From an uncultured Pelagibacteraceae bacterium (GTDB taxonomy: Bacteria > Pseudomonadota > Alphaproteobacteria > Pelagibacterales > Pelagibacteraceae), in assembly GCA_902599805.1 (NCBI GenBank), contig CACKGP010000004.1, positions 1-64,000 on the forward strand: DNA of 64,000 nt, given 5' to 3'. Below, piece by piece: positions 37,645 to 45,751 of this stretch. The notes under the pieces were generated by a model, which was not told the origin of the DNA, ran no database searches, and saw only the letters and a list, made by a program, of their open reading frames with translations. Positions within the stretch are counted from its first letter, which is position 1; each line of letters starts with the position of its first letter. Both the position numbers and the translations under genes were made by a program.

Positions 37645-38893
37645 ACTTTAAATCTAAATACAAAGCGGCAGACCAAGAAAAATTCTTTGCACCCATTGGT
37701 TTACCATTCTTACAACTGTAATATTCAAAAAAACCTTTTTTTTCTAACATTTCAATAGTTTTATTTTTAATTTTATCAGAAAAAAACTTATCTTTATTTT
37801 TTAATCCTTTGTAAATAAACCAGTTACAATTAATCCAGACAGGGCCTCTCCAGTATCTTTTCTCCTCAAAACTTTTATGATTTGGTTTAATTGATGAAAA
37901 AAAATATTTTTCTTTAGGGTTATGTTTTTTAAGATTTTCAATTAGTTTATTATTAATTTTATTATTGTTCAAATCAGCAAATAATACAAAATAATTGGTT
38001 ATTGATGGCATGTAGATCTTTTTATTATTTTTTAGATCTTTTGAAAAAAAAGTTCCTTTTTTTTTATCATATAATTTAAGGAAATTTTTTTCTGTCATTT
38101 TGATATAACCGTCTATTTTATTTTTGTTTAAACCAAAGGCATCTAATAATGTAACTAGGTCTTTGTTTGCTTTTAAAAATATTGAATTAAAACCAACATC
38201 TACGACATTAAAAAAGGAGGATTTATAAACTTTTTTTGGATCATATTTAATTTTTCTTAAATGATTTTTTATTGTGACATATCTATCGTAATCAATATCG
38301 TGCGGTCTATAATCTGGATTTACAACTTTATTATCAGCTCTTTTATATTTTATATTTTTTTCAATTTTTACTTTATTCATAGGCTCATCCCACAAAGGGG
38401 AATTATCATATCCACTTTCCCAAGGATGCAAAATTGATACCAAACCACTTTTTTTTGGATCTCTAAATTGAATTAACCATTCATGAAATTTTTTAATTTT
38501 TAAAATTATTTTTTTTATATTTAAAAGTTGGGTTTTGTTAATACTATTTTTATTTAAAATTTCTTTTAAAATTGTTGCTAATATTGGTGGTTGAGTTATT
38601 CCAGATGAGTGGATTTTATTACCACAATTCCATGCAGTATAATTTGGATAATAGTTTGTTCTTGTATTATGAAATAAAATGTGTGGAACCATTCCATCCT
38701 TCCATTGTCCATCTAATAATGTATTTATTTCTTTTAATGCAAAGTTTAAATTAAAGTAAGAATATCCTAGAGCAATAAAGCCTGAGTCCCAATTCCACTG
38801 AGCAGGGTAAAGTTTATTATTGGTTGGCAAGGTGTATCCTTTTCTTCTGTTACCAAGTAAAGTTTTTTTTGCTTTATTTATCGAAATTTTCAT
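37637..38893 (-). CDS. GH63/MGH1-like glycoside hydrolase, cytoplasmic
   Basis: This 418-residue (alpha/alpha)6-barrel hydrolase shows the mannosylglycerate-hydrolase/GH63 blocks: YPAQWNWDSGFIALGYS, the central LHPWESGYDNSPLWD, RYWRGPVWINCNWFIYKGL and the C-terminal FFEYYSCKNGKPMGAKNFSW. The Asp in WDSG and the Glu in FEYYS lie where the catalytic acids of this family are expected. There is no signal peptide, so it should act on a sugar or glycoside already imported. It starts one base from the end of an ABC permease gene. Family members cleave mannosylglycerate, glucosylglycerate or related alpha-glycosides; the substrate here is inferred only by family. Confidence 0.8.
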   Translation of the reverse strand: MKISINKAKKTLLGNRRKGYTLPTNNKLYPAQWNWDSGFIALGYSYFNLNFALKEINTLLDGQWKDGMVPHILFHNTRTNYYPNYTAWNCGNKIHSSGITQPPILATILKEILNKNSINKTQLLNIKKIILKIKKFHEWLIQFRDPKKSGLVSILHPWESGYDNSPLWDEPMNKVKIEKNIKYKRADNKVVNPDYRPHDIDYDRYVTIKNHLRKIKYDPKKVYKSSFFNVVDVGFNSIFLKANKDLVTLLDAFGLNKNKIDGYIKMTEKNFLKLYDKKKGTFFSKDLKNNKKIYMPSITNYFVLFADLNNNKINNKLIENLKKHNPKEKYFFSSIKPNHKSFEEKRYWRGPVWINCNWFIYKGLKNKDKFFSDKIKNKTIEMLEKKGFFEYYSCKNGKPMGAKNFSWSAALYLDLKFN

Positions 38894-40086
38894 TAACCCT
38901 TTACACTTCCCGCAGTTAATCCACTGACAAGATATTTTTCAAAGTAAACAAAAATTAAAAGAATAGGCAAAGTTACAACAACAGATCCTGCCATCAGGTA
39001 TTGTCTAGGTGTTTCAGCATCACCAGTTAAATGATTAATAGCCCTGGATAATGTAAATGTTTTAGGATTGTCCAAAAACATTAAAGAAAATAAAAATTCA
39101 TTCCATGCAATCATAAAAACATACAAGGCAACAGATGCTATTGCCGGCAAACTTAAAGGGATAATAATTTTAATTATTATTCCAAACCAATTTTGTCCAT
39201 CCATTAAACCGGCATCTTCAATTTCTTTAGGAATACTTTTAAAGTAACCTTGTAACATATAAATTGCGACAGGTAGAGTTGTTGCTGTGTAAACAATTAG
39301 AAGACCTTCAATTGAATTTCTTAAACCTAACTGACTAAAAACAGTATAAAGAGGTATAACCAAAACTATAGCTGGGAACATATATATAATTAATATTGAA
39401 GTAGATAAAAAAGTTTTGCCAAAAAAGTTCAACCTAGCAACAGCATACGCCGCTGGTATCGCAAAGATCAGAGTAATAATTACAGTTCCTATTGAAACAA
39501 TAGAGCTTGTATAAATATATCTTCCAAAGTCATAAGTATTAAAAATAACAAAATAAGATTTAAATGTTTCTGTTAGATTATTTGTTAAACTAATACTTAA
39601 ATCTAAAGGATTAAACAAAAGAGCGGCTTGAGTTTTGAAGCTCGTTACGAACATTAAATAAAAGGGAAATAAAATTACAAAAGCAAAAAATACAATTGCA
39701 AAAAGTGATAAAAAATCAAAAACAATCTTTTCAGAGATAAAATCTTCTCTTAGAAAATTTAAATCATAATTTTTAAGTCTATTTGTAAAAAATAAGCATA
39801 TTAAAAGAATGCCAGCATTATACCAAATTGGAGCACCTTCATTTATCAAAATATAAAAAAAAGTGAATATTAAAGAAAGAATTACAATTTTAATTAAATG
39901 ATTAAACCTTTTGCCTATTAATATAAACGCCAGACTTAAGAATAGAGCTAGGAGAAAATTAATATTAAGGTTTATCTCTGTAAGTTTCAGTCCTTGTAGA
40001 GTTGCCATAATTTTCCAGATCGAATTGACCAAAGTTAAAAAGAATGATGAAATAAATAAATAAATGAATAACGGTTTATATTTCAT
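38893..40086 (-). CDS. Carbohydrate ABC transporter permease, MalG-like, with N-terminal membrane extension
   Basis: The C-terminal 280 residues of this 397-residue protein are a MalG-type permease: FPFYLMFVTSFKTQ, five more helices, and the coupling motif EDAGLMDGQNWFGIIIKIIIP. The first 115 or so residues are an extra unit with about four predicted membrane helices not seen in ordinary MalG proteins (usual length about 280). I chose ATG 40086 with GAGAG just upstream; a TTG five codons earlier is the alternative. It overlaps the MalF-like gene by 11 bp and abuts the glycosidase gene. Confidence 0.88.
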   Translation of the reverse strand: MKYKPLFIYLFISSFFLTLVNSIWKIMATLQGLKLTEINLNINFLLALFLSLAFILIGKRFNHLIKIVILSLIFTFFYILINEGAPIWYNAGILLICLFFTNRLKNYDLNFLREDFISEKIVFDFLSLFAIVFFAFVILFPFYLMFVTSFKTQAALLFNPLDLSISLTNNLTETFKSYFVIFNTYDFGRYIYTSSIVSIGTVIITLIFAIPAAYAVARLNFFGKTFLSTSILIIYMFPAIVLVIPLYTVFSQLGLRNSIEGLLIVYTATTLPVAIYMLQGYFKSIPKEIEDAGLMDGQNWFGIIIKIIIPLSLPAIASVALYVFMIAWNEFLFSLMFLDNPKTFTLSRAINHLTGDAETPRQYLMAGSVVVTLPILLIFVYFEKYLVSGLTAGSVKG

Positions 40087-41335
40087 TTGCTCTCTTTCCA
40101 ATTAGTTTAAAGTAAATAATCATAAAAATTATCAGCAACATAACTATAACTATAGAAACAGCAGATCCCATTCCTATGTTTGAAACAGCAAAACCTTGTT
40201 GATATACATTAATTGGCAATGTTCTTGTTCCTGATGCTCCACCAGTCAAAAGAAAAATATCTTCAAACTTATTAAAATTCCAAATAAACCTTATCATAAA
40301 CAGAATAGATAAAATTGCTGTTATCTGTGGAAGAGTAATATTTATAAATTTTCTAAATGGCCCAGCACCATCAACTTCCGCAGCTTCATACAAATCTTTA
40401 GGAACAGCTTGCAGCCTAGCTAAAATAAACAAGAAGGCTAGGGGAAAGTATCTCCAAATTTCAAACATAATTACAGTTGTTAATGCTAATCTTAATTTAA
40501 TTTCAAAACCAAAAAGACTTAATATTAAATATTTCTGACCTAATAGATTAATTGGTTTATCAATAATACCGAAGTTAACCAGTAGAGCATTTAAAGTTCC
40601 ACTGTTTGGATCAAGCATTAATGTCCAAGTGTAAGCTAATGCAACTACTGGACCCACATATGGAAAAAGTAAAATACTTCTCATAAAAGTCCTACCATAA
40701 AACTTTTGATTTACTAATTGAGCAGCAAACATTCCAAAAATAATAGCACCAACAGTTCCAAAAAATGTGAAGTAAAAAGTAGTAAGCAATAAATCTAAAA
40801 ACTCATTTTCATTAAAAACATTTTTAAAGTTTTTTAATGTAAACTTTGTCGTTAATAAAATATTATCAGCATCACCAGATAGCTTTGGTTTTTGATCTTT
40901 AATAGCTCTTTTATCTATTTCCCTATTATTAGTATTTTGAATTAAAATTTCAAAATTTTCTTTATATCCAGCTTCCCAATTACCAAAATTACATATAATT
41001 TTTTTTGATTTAAACTTACATCTTGAGTCGAGATCTACAGGTTCTATATTGTTTGGAAGTGTATCTGAAAATTTAATATTATTAATATCTTGAATTAACG
41101 AACTATTTCTTAATCTATAAACTATTTTTAATTTTGTTTTGTCTTCAGGTATAATTTTTACAATTTTTTTTGCTCTTGGCTCAGGAATTCTAATATCTTT
41201 TAATTGTACTTCCTTAAAACTTATCCAAATATTTGCAAATATTGGAAATAAAACTATGGCGAAGACTAAAAACACCGCTGGTAATAGGAGGGTGTAAGCA
41301 GTTCTTTTTTCTATTTTTGATAAAGTGTCTGTCAT
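40076..41335 (-). CDS. Carbohydrate ABC transporter permease, MalF-like, with DUF11-like insertion
   Basis: This 419-residue protein has a first helix at about 12-38, then a roughly 110-residue periplasmic insertion (about 45-150), then the usual MalF-type core beginning at FTLKNFKNVF with five helices and the coupling motif YEAAEVDGAGPFRKFINITLP. The insertion contains VYRLRNSSLIQDINNIKFSD followed by a TLPNNIEP, CKFKSKKIICNFGNW and EILIQ pattern, resembling a DUF11/Ig-like domain. Normal MalF-type permeases of this class have about 300 residues. It follows the binding-protein gene across a terminator-like hairpin. Confidence 0.88.
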   Translation of the reverse strand: MTDTLSKIEKRTAYTLLLPAVFLVFAIVLFPIFANIWISFKEVQLKDIRIPEPRAKKIVKIIPEDKTKLKIVYRLRNSSLIQDINNIKFSDTLPNNIEPVDLDSRCKFKSKKIICNFGNWEAGYKENFEILIQNTNNREIDKRAIKDQKPKLSGDADNILLTTKFTLKNFKNVFNENEFLDLLLTTFYFTFFGTVGAIIFGMFAAQLVNQKFYGRTFMRSILLFPYVGPVVALAYTWTLMLDPNSGTLNALLVNFGIIDKPINLLGQKYLILSLFGFEIKLRLALTTVIMFEIWRYFPLAFLFILARLQAVPKDLYEAAEVDGAGPFRKFINITLPQITAILSILFMIRFIWNFNKFEDIFLLTGGASGTRTLPINVYQQGFAVSNIGMGSAVSIVIVMLLIIFMIIYFKLIGKRANEI

Positions 41336-41337
41336 AT

Positions 41338-41370
41338 AAAAAGCGGATAATATTATATTACCCGCTTTTT
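41338..41370 (-). terminator. Terminator-like hairpin between sugar-binding-protein and permease genes
   Basis: The plus strand reads AAAAAGCGG (41338-41346), one mismatch, a 5 bp inner stem with a TTA loop, and CCGCTTTTT (41362-41370). On the minus strand this is a GC-capped stem followed by a U tract, right after the binding-protein stop. It probably ends most transcripts there and lets a fraction read into the permeases. It could work on either strand. Confidence 0.75.
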
Positions 41371-41383
41371 AAAAATATTTTTA

Positions 41384-42706
41384 CTAAAATTTAGCTAATT
41401 CAGCGTTGATTTTATCAACTGCTTCATCTGCTGTAATTTGATCATCAATAAATTCTCTTGTGATTCTATTTAAGAATTGTGCATTGATGATTTTAGATGC
41501 TCTAGAAAGTTCACCTTCTTTAACACCCCATCTGTTAGCAGTATCTAAACCTGCTACAATGTTATTAATAACATCACCAGAATAAAGTTCTGTTAAAGGT
41601 TTCTTTCTATCAACACCAACTGGAAGCTTACTCCAAGCTTTTGTAAACGCAGCTGGATCACTAGCATTTCCTCTTCTTACAGGAAATTTACCTTCTGGCG
41701 CGATAGATAATGTAGCTGTGTAACCTTCATCCATTGAGTATTCGATGAATTTTTTAGCTTCATCAGTATCAGCATCAGCAGTAATACCAAAGTATCTAAC
41801 ATCAGCCCAAGCAGCACCTTTTTTATTATCTGGACCACTAAAGTTCGTGATGAAACCAGTTTTTGATGCAAGTTCCGGCGATGTTGGATCACTGTTTATT
41901 GTTGGAGGAGCAGAGTCTCTTAATCCTGCTAATTCGTCCATAATAAATGGTGACCAAATAATCATTGGTGTTTTACCAGCGAAGTAAAGCTCTCTAGATT
42001 GTTTCCAGAATAATTCTCCTGGAGGGCTTGCCTTAGCAAGTTCCTTGTAAAACACTAGAGCATTTTTAAGTTCTTTACCTTGTTTCTTTGTTCCACCTTT
42101 TTTAACAAAATTAACTCCATTTGCTAAAAGTACATGTTCGAGTACTTGGCTCATAAAGTTTTCATCTGTTTTTGTGGCAGCAACAAATCCAAATCTGTCC
42201 GCATTTGATAAAGCTTTTACAGCTTTAGAAATGTTTTCATAATTTGTTGGTGGTTGAAGATTAAATTCTTTGAATAAATCTTTTCTGTAAACAACCATCT
42301 GTGTCCAGCCATCAACTGGTACAGCAGCTATTTTTCCACCTTTTTTTGCCATGTTAAGTGCACCTGGAGCAAAAGTATCTTTGCCCAAAGATTTAACAAC
42401 TGCGTTGTTAGCATTAACATCTAATATCCCAGCTTCTGCCCACGGTAATACGTACTGAAGTGTATGATAGATCACATCAGGTAGATCACCTGCAGCTGCT
42501 GCAGCTGTAGCTCTTTTTCCAAGATCTTTTTCTTCAACAGGAATTACTTCTACGCTAATACCTGACTTGGCTTCAAAAGCTTTAGCCATTGCTTTTTGTT
42601 TTTCCATTCTAGCCGGCTGTACTTCAGTCGTCCAAAATGTAATTCCGGCATAACTAGAGTTAGCCAAAAATGCAAAAGCAAATAAATAAATTAATATTTT
42701 TCTCAT
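41384..42706 (-). CDS. Extracellular carbohydrate-binding protein of an ABC transporter
   Basis: This 440-residue family-1 solute-binding protein has a Sec signal peptide (about 1-20, ending SSYAG), ITFWTTEVQPARMEKQKAM, the KDLGKRATAAAAAGDLPDV segment typical of sugar-binding proteins, and WSPFIMDELAGL. It binds a sugar or glycoside in the periplasm and delivers it to the two permeases encoded downstream. A strong Shine-Dalgarno (GGGGG, 42711-42715) precedes the ATG, consistent with high expression. The ligand is unknown; the neighbouring GH63-type hydrolase suggests an alpha-glycoside. Confidence 0.9.
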   Translation of the reverse strand: MRKILIYLFAFAFLANSSYAGITFWTTEVQPARMEKQKAMAKAFEAKSGISVEVIPVEEKDLGKRATAAAAAGDLPDVIYHTLQYVLPWAEAGILDVNANNAVVKSLGKDTFAPGALNMAKKGGKIAAVPVDGWTQMVVYRKDLFKEFNLQPPTNYENISKAVKALSNADRFGFVAATKTDENFMSQVLEHVLLANGVNFVKKGGTKKQGKELKNALVFYKELAKASPPGELFWKQSRELYFAGKTPMIIWSPFIMDELAGLRDSAPPTINSDPTSPELASKTGFITNFSGPDNKKGAAWADVRYFGITADADTDEAKKFIEYSMDEGYTATLSIAPEGKFPVRRGNASDPAAFTKAWSKLPVGVDRKKPLTELYSGDVINNIVAGLDTANRWGVKEGELSRASKIINAQFLNRITREFIDDQITADEAVDKINAELAKF

Positions 42707-42859
42707 TATTCCCCCTATAGAATTATTAATTTTCTCGAAAACCTATCAAACTGAACAAGATATGGAACCCCTCAAAAAAGTTATAGAAGCATCCTAATTT
42801 TTGCATTACTTTAAAATACTTAAAAAATAATTCTTATTTAAACTTGAAGTTGCATTTTT

Positions 42860-43918
42860 ATGAGTACAGTTGAATTAAAGGGTATAGAAAAAAGTTTTGG
42901 AACAAACAAAGTTATTAATAAATTTGATATTAAAATCGAACATGGTGAATTTATAGTTTTGGTTGGACCTTCTGGATGTGGAAAATCCACACTCTTGAGA
43001 ATGATCTCAGGACTAGAGTCGGTTGATGTTGGAGAAATATTTTTAGATGAAAAGTTAATAAATAATTTAATTCCTTCTAAAAGAGAAATCGCAATGGTTT
43101 TTCAATCCTACGCTCTCTATCCGCATATGAATGTTTATGAGAACATGTCTTTCGGTTTAAAAACAGAAAAATTAGATAAAAAAGAGATAGATAAAAAGGT
43201 TTTAGCTGCAGCAAAAACTTTGCAGATAGAGGATCTTCTCGATAGGAAGCCAAGACAGTTATCTGGAGGTCAAAGACAAAGGGTAGCAATTGGTAGAGCA
43301 ATTACAAGAAACCCAAAACTTTTCCTGTTTGATGAACCTTTATCAAACCTAGATGCAGCTTTAAGATCTGAAATGCGTGTGGAAATTTCAAAACTACATA
43401 AAAAGTTAAACACAAATATGATTTACGTAACTCATGACCAGGTAGAAGCTATGACTTTAGCCGATAAAATAGTTATTTTAAATAAAGGTATTATGGAACA
43501 GTATGGAACACCAGATGAAATTTATAATAACCCTAACAATATTTTTGTAGCTGAATTTATAGGTTCACCTAAAATGAATATTTTAAAAATTCCTAAAGAA
43601 AAAATTAAAAATGGTAATACAATAAATATTTTTAATAATGACACACAGTTTAATGGCTACAAATTTGTTGATGATATATATCTTGGAATAAGACCTGAAC
43701 ATATAATAGCTGACAATTCAGAAGAAATAAAAGTAAAAATAAAAGCCGATCTAATTGAAAATCTTGGTTTTGAAAAGATTATTTATACCTCAATAGATGG
43801 AAGTGAATTTAGAATTAAAACTTCAAAAAATATCGAAAATAATATTTCACAAATTTCTTTTTCAAAAGACAACGTTTATTTTTTTGATAAAGAAAAAATA
43901 AGAATTAAAAAAAGTTAA
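42860..43918 (+). CDS. Carbohydrate ABC transporter ATP-binding protein (MalK/UgpC type)
   Basis: This 352-residue ATPase has Walker A GPSGCGKST, Q-loop FQSYALYPHM, signature LSGGQRQRVAIGRA, Walker B LFLFDEPLSNLD, the switch His in VTHDQ, and a C-terminal TOBE-type domain (about 240-350, GIRPEH). It matches the CUT1 sugar family and is divergent from the binding-protein gene across 153 bp, so it most likely powers the MalF/MalG-like pair, although it sits on the opposite strand from them. Confidence 0.92.
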   Translation: MSTVELKGIEKSFGTNKVINKFDIKIEHGEFIVLVGPSGCGKSTLLRMISGLESVDVGEIFLDEKLINNLIPSKREIAMVFQSYALYPHMNVYENMSFGLKTEKLDKKEIDKKVLAAAKTLQIEDLLDRKPRQLSGGQRQRVAIGRAITRNPKLFLFDEPLSNLDAALRSEMRVEISKLHKKLNTNMIYVTHDQVEAMTLADKIVILNKGIMEQYGTPDEIYNNPNNIFVAEFIGSPKMNILKIPKEKIKNGNTINIFNNDTQFNGYKFVDDIYLGIRPEHIIADNSEEIKVKIKADLIENLGFEKIIYTSIDGSEFRIKTSKNIENNISQISFSKDNVYFFDKEKIRIKKS

Positions 43919-43947
43919 TAAATATTTTAATTTAAATACACTTTTTT
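43907..43947. terminator. Possible bidirectional terminator between converging genes
   Basis: AAAAAAAGT (43907-43915) faces ACTTTTTT (43940-43947) around an AT-rich loop, between the ends of the converging ATPase and znuA genes. Each strand would end in a U tract, but the stem has no GC core, so this is a weak call. Confidence 0.35.
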
Positions 43948-44945
43948 AGGGATGAGGATATATCTTTTATTAAATTAAAATAAAGATCTTTACCATTATC
44001 TAAATTTGCTCCAAGAGGATCCAAAACTCCAACTTTTACTTTTGTACCTTTCGCAATTGATTTTATAATGTCAGGATTAAATTGAGGCTCAGAAAATAAA
44101 CATTTTACATTATCGTGTTCAATTATCTCTCTTATCTCTGATATTTGTTTTGCTCCTGGTGCAACATCAGTATTTAATGTTAGAGCTCCTAAAGCGCTTA
44201 CATTAAATTCTTTTTCAAAATACTGATAAGCATCATGAAAAACTATAAAGCTAATATTTTTTTTCAGTTCTTTCTTTGTTGTATTAATTAATTTTTCAAT
44301 ATCTTTAACAGCCCTTTCAGAATTTTTTTTATATGTAGCGCTATTCTGCGGGTCGATAGCAATTAATTGTTTTGCAATTTCCTCGACCATAACTTCAGCA
44401 TTATGCGGGTTCAACCAGATATGGGGATCAAACTCTCCATGACCATGTCCATGATCATCATGTTTAACTTCTTTCTTATGCCCATGACCATGATCGTGAC
44501 TTTTTTTCTTTTTATGTCCATGATCATCATGTTTATCTTTTTTCTTATGTCCGTGATCGTGTCCTTTATGATCTTCAAAAATATTTCTTTCTCTAAATTT
44601 AAGTTTGTTTATTCCCTTAATATCCATCATCTCAATTATTTTTGCTTTTTTACTGATTGATTTAAGTGGTTTCTCAAGAAAACTCTCAATATCTTCCCCA
44701 ACCCAAAAAATTATATCAGCATTCTCAATATCCTTTGCATTACTAGGTTTCATATTAAAATTATGAGGGGAATTAGATCCGTCTACTATTAACGATGGTT
44801 TTCCAATGCCATCCATTACATAGCTCACAAGTGAATGGATTGGTTTAATTGAAGCAACTACTTTTATATCAGCACTAAGATTTGAAAAAGTAAATAGCAC
44901 CGCGGTAAAAAGAGATATAATGAATGTTGAGAATTTGTTGATCAT
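43932..44945 (-). CDS. znuA: Zinc-binding protein ZnuA with histidine-rich loop
   Basis: This 337-residue cluster A-I metal-binding protein has a signal peptide (MINKFSTFIISLFTAVLF), VVASIKPIHSLV, GSNSPHNFNMKP, a histidine-rich insertion of about 50 residues (about residues 125-175), then FDPHIWLNPHNAEVM, VFHDAYQYFEKEF, and FSEPQFNPDII. These provide the zinc-ligand histidines. I start at ATG 44945; a longer frame from 44996 would run through the Zur boxes and spoil the signal peptide. It delivers periplasmic Zn to ZnuBC, encoded divergently. Confidence 0.95.
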   Translation of the reverse strand: MINKFSTFIISLFTAVLFTFSNLSADIKVVASIKPIHSLVSYVMDGIGKPSLIVDGSNSPHNFNMKPSNAKDIENADIIFWVGEDIESFLEKPLKSISKKAKIIEMMDIKGINKLKFRERNIFEDHKGHDHGHKKKDKHDDHGHKKKKSHDHGHGHKKEVKHDDHGHGHGEFDPHIWLNPHNAEVMVEEIAKQLIAIDPQNSATYKKNSERAVKDIEKLINTTKKELKKNISFIVFHDAYQYFEKEFNVSALGALTLNTDVAPGAKQISEIREIIEHDNVKCLFSEPQFNPDIIKSIAKGTKVKVGVLDPLGANLDNGKDLYFNLIKDISSSLKKCI

Positions 44946-44947
44946 AA

Positions 44948-44977
44948 TGTTATAATATAACAGTGTAATAATATAAC
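44948..44977. promoter_or_regulatory. Tandem Zur boxes between znuA and znuCB-zur
   Basis: The 15 bp perfect palindrome TGTTATAATATAACA (44948-44962) is followed by GTAATAATATAAC (44965-44977), which differs by one base from the GTTATAATATAAC core. Both match the proteobacterial Zur operator. They lie in a 56 bp divergent spacer with 16 bp between corresponding bases, so two Zur dimers could repress both directions. Confidence 0.87.
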
Positions 44978-45001
44978 AAATATTGTAAGTCAACATTATA
45001 A

Positions 45002-45751
45002 ATGGAAAACTTAAAAAAAAATATTCTAGTAAAATTAGAAAAAGTTGGTGTAATTCAAAATAATAAATGGCTAGTAAAAGATGTCTCTTTACAAATTGAA
45101 AAAGGGAAAATAGTTACTTTAATTGGACCAAACGGATCAGGTAAAACAACAACTGCAAAAATTGCTTTAGGTATTCACAAAAACATTAAGGGATACGTTA
45201 CAAAATTTACAGATAAAATTGGGTACGTACCACAAAAAATTTCTATTGATTGGACATTACCAATTAGAGTTACAGATTTTATGCAGCTAACACACAATCT
45301 TGAAAATAGCGAAATTGAAAATGCCTTAAGTTTGACAGGTGTAAAACATTTAATAAAAAACGATTTAAGAAACTTATCTGGTGGCGAATTTCAAAGAGTA
45401 TTAATTGCAAGGGCAATATCAAAAAAACCAGATCTTTTAGTTTTAGATGAACCAGTACAGGGCGTAGATTTTAAGGGAGAGATAGCATTGTATGAATTAA
45501 TTAAAACAATCTCTGAGAAATTAAATTGTGGAATACTATTAATATCACATGATCTACATGTTGTTATGACCGCCACCGATTATGTCGTTTGTTTGAATGG
45601 TCATGTATGTTGTTCAGGTTCGCCCACAGCAGTAGCAAACAATCAGGAATATCAAAAATTATTTGGTGATCGTGCATCTACTATTTTATCTGTTTATGAA
45701 CATAGACACGACCACACACATTCACCAGATGGAACGGTAAAAAATAAATAA
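45002..45751 (+). CDS. znuC: Zinc ABC transporter ATPase ZnuC
   Basis: This 249-residue ATPase has Walker A GPNGSGKTTTAK, Q-loop GYVPQKISIDW, signature LSGGEFQRVLIARA, Walker B LLVLDEPVQGVD and the switch His in LISHDLHVV, all matching the Mn/Zn ABC branch. The C-terminus has a short His-rich tail (HRHDHTHS), which may bind zinc. It is directly followed by znuB and transcribed away from znuA from the Zur-box spacer. Confidence 0.95.
   Translation: MENLKKNILVKLEKVGVIQNNKWLVKDVSLQIEKGKIVTLIGPNGSGKTTTAKIALGIHKNIKGYVTKFTDKIGYVPQKISIDWTLPIRVTDFMQLTHNLENSEIENALSLTGVKHLIKNDLRNLSGGEFQRVLIARAISKKPDLLVLDEPVQGVDFKGEIALYELIKTISEKLNCGILLISHDLHVVMTATDYVVCLNGHVCCSGSPTAVANNQEYQKLFGDRASTILSVYEHRHDHTHSPDGTVKNK

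Noticed and set aside
41745..41987. Plus-strand frame inside the sugar-binding-protein gene
   Set aside because: Opposite-strand shadow with no start signal; the minus-strand gene has a signal peptide and family motifs.
42722..42749. TTGATA-N16-AATAAT as promoter of the sugar-binding-protein gene
   Set aside because: The predicted transcript start would fall in the Shine-Dalgarno and leave a leader too short to be convincing.
44367..44660. Open frame opposite the ZnuA histidine loop
   Set aside because: It is the mirror of the repetitive His codons, made of Met/Ile/Phe runs, with no ribosome site or family resemblance.
44946..44996. Upstream extension of znuA to 44996
   Set aside because: It would place both Zur boxes inside the coding region and add 17 residues in front of a good signal peptide.
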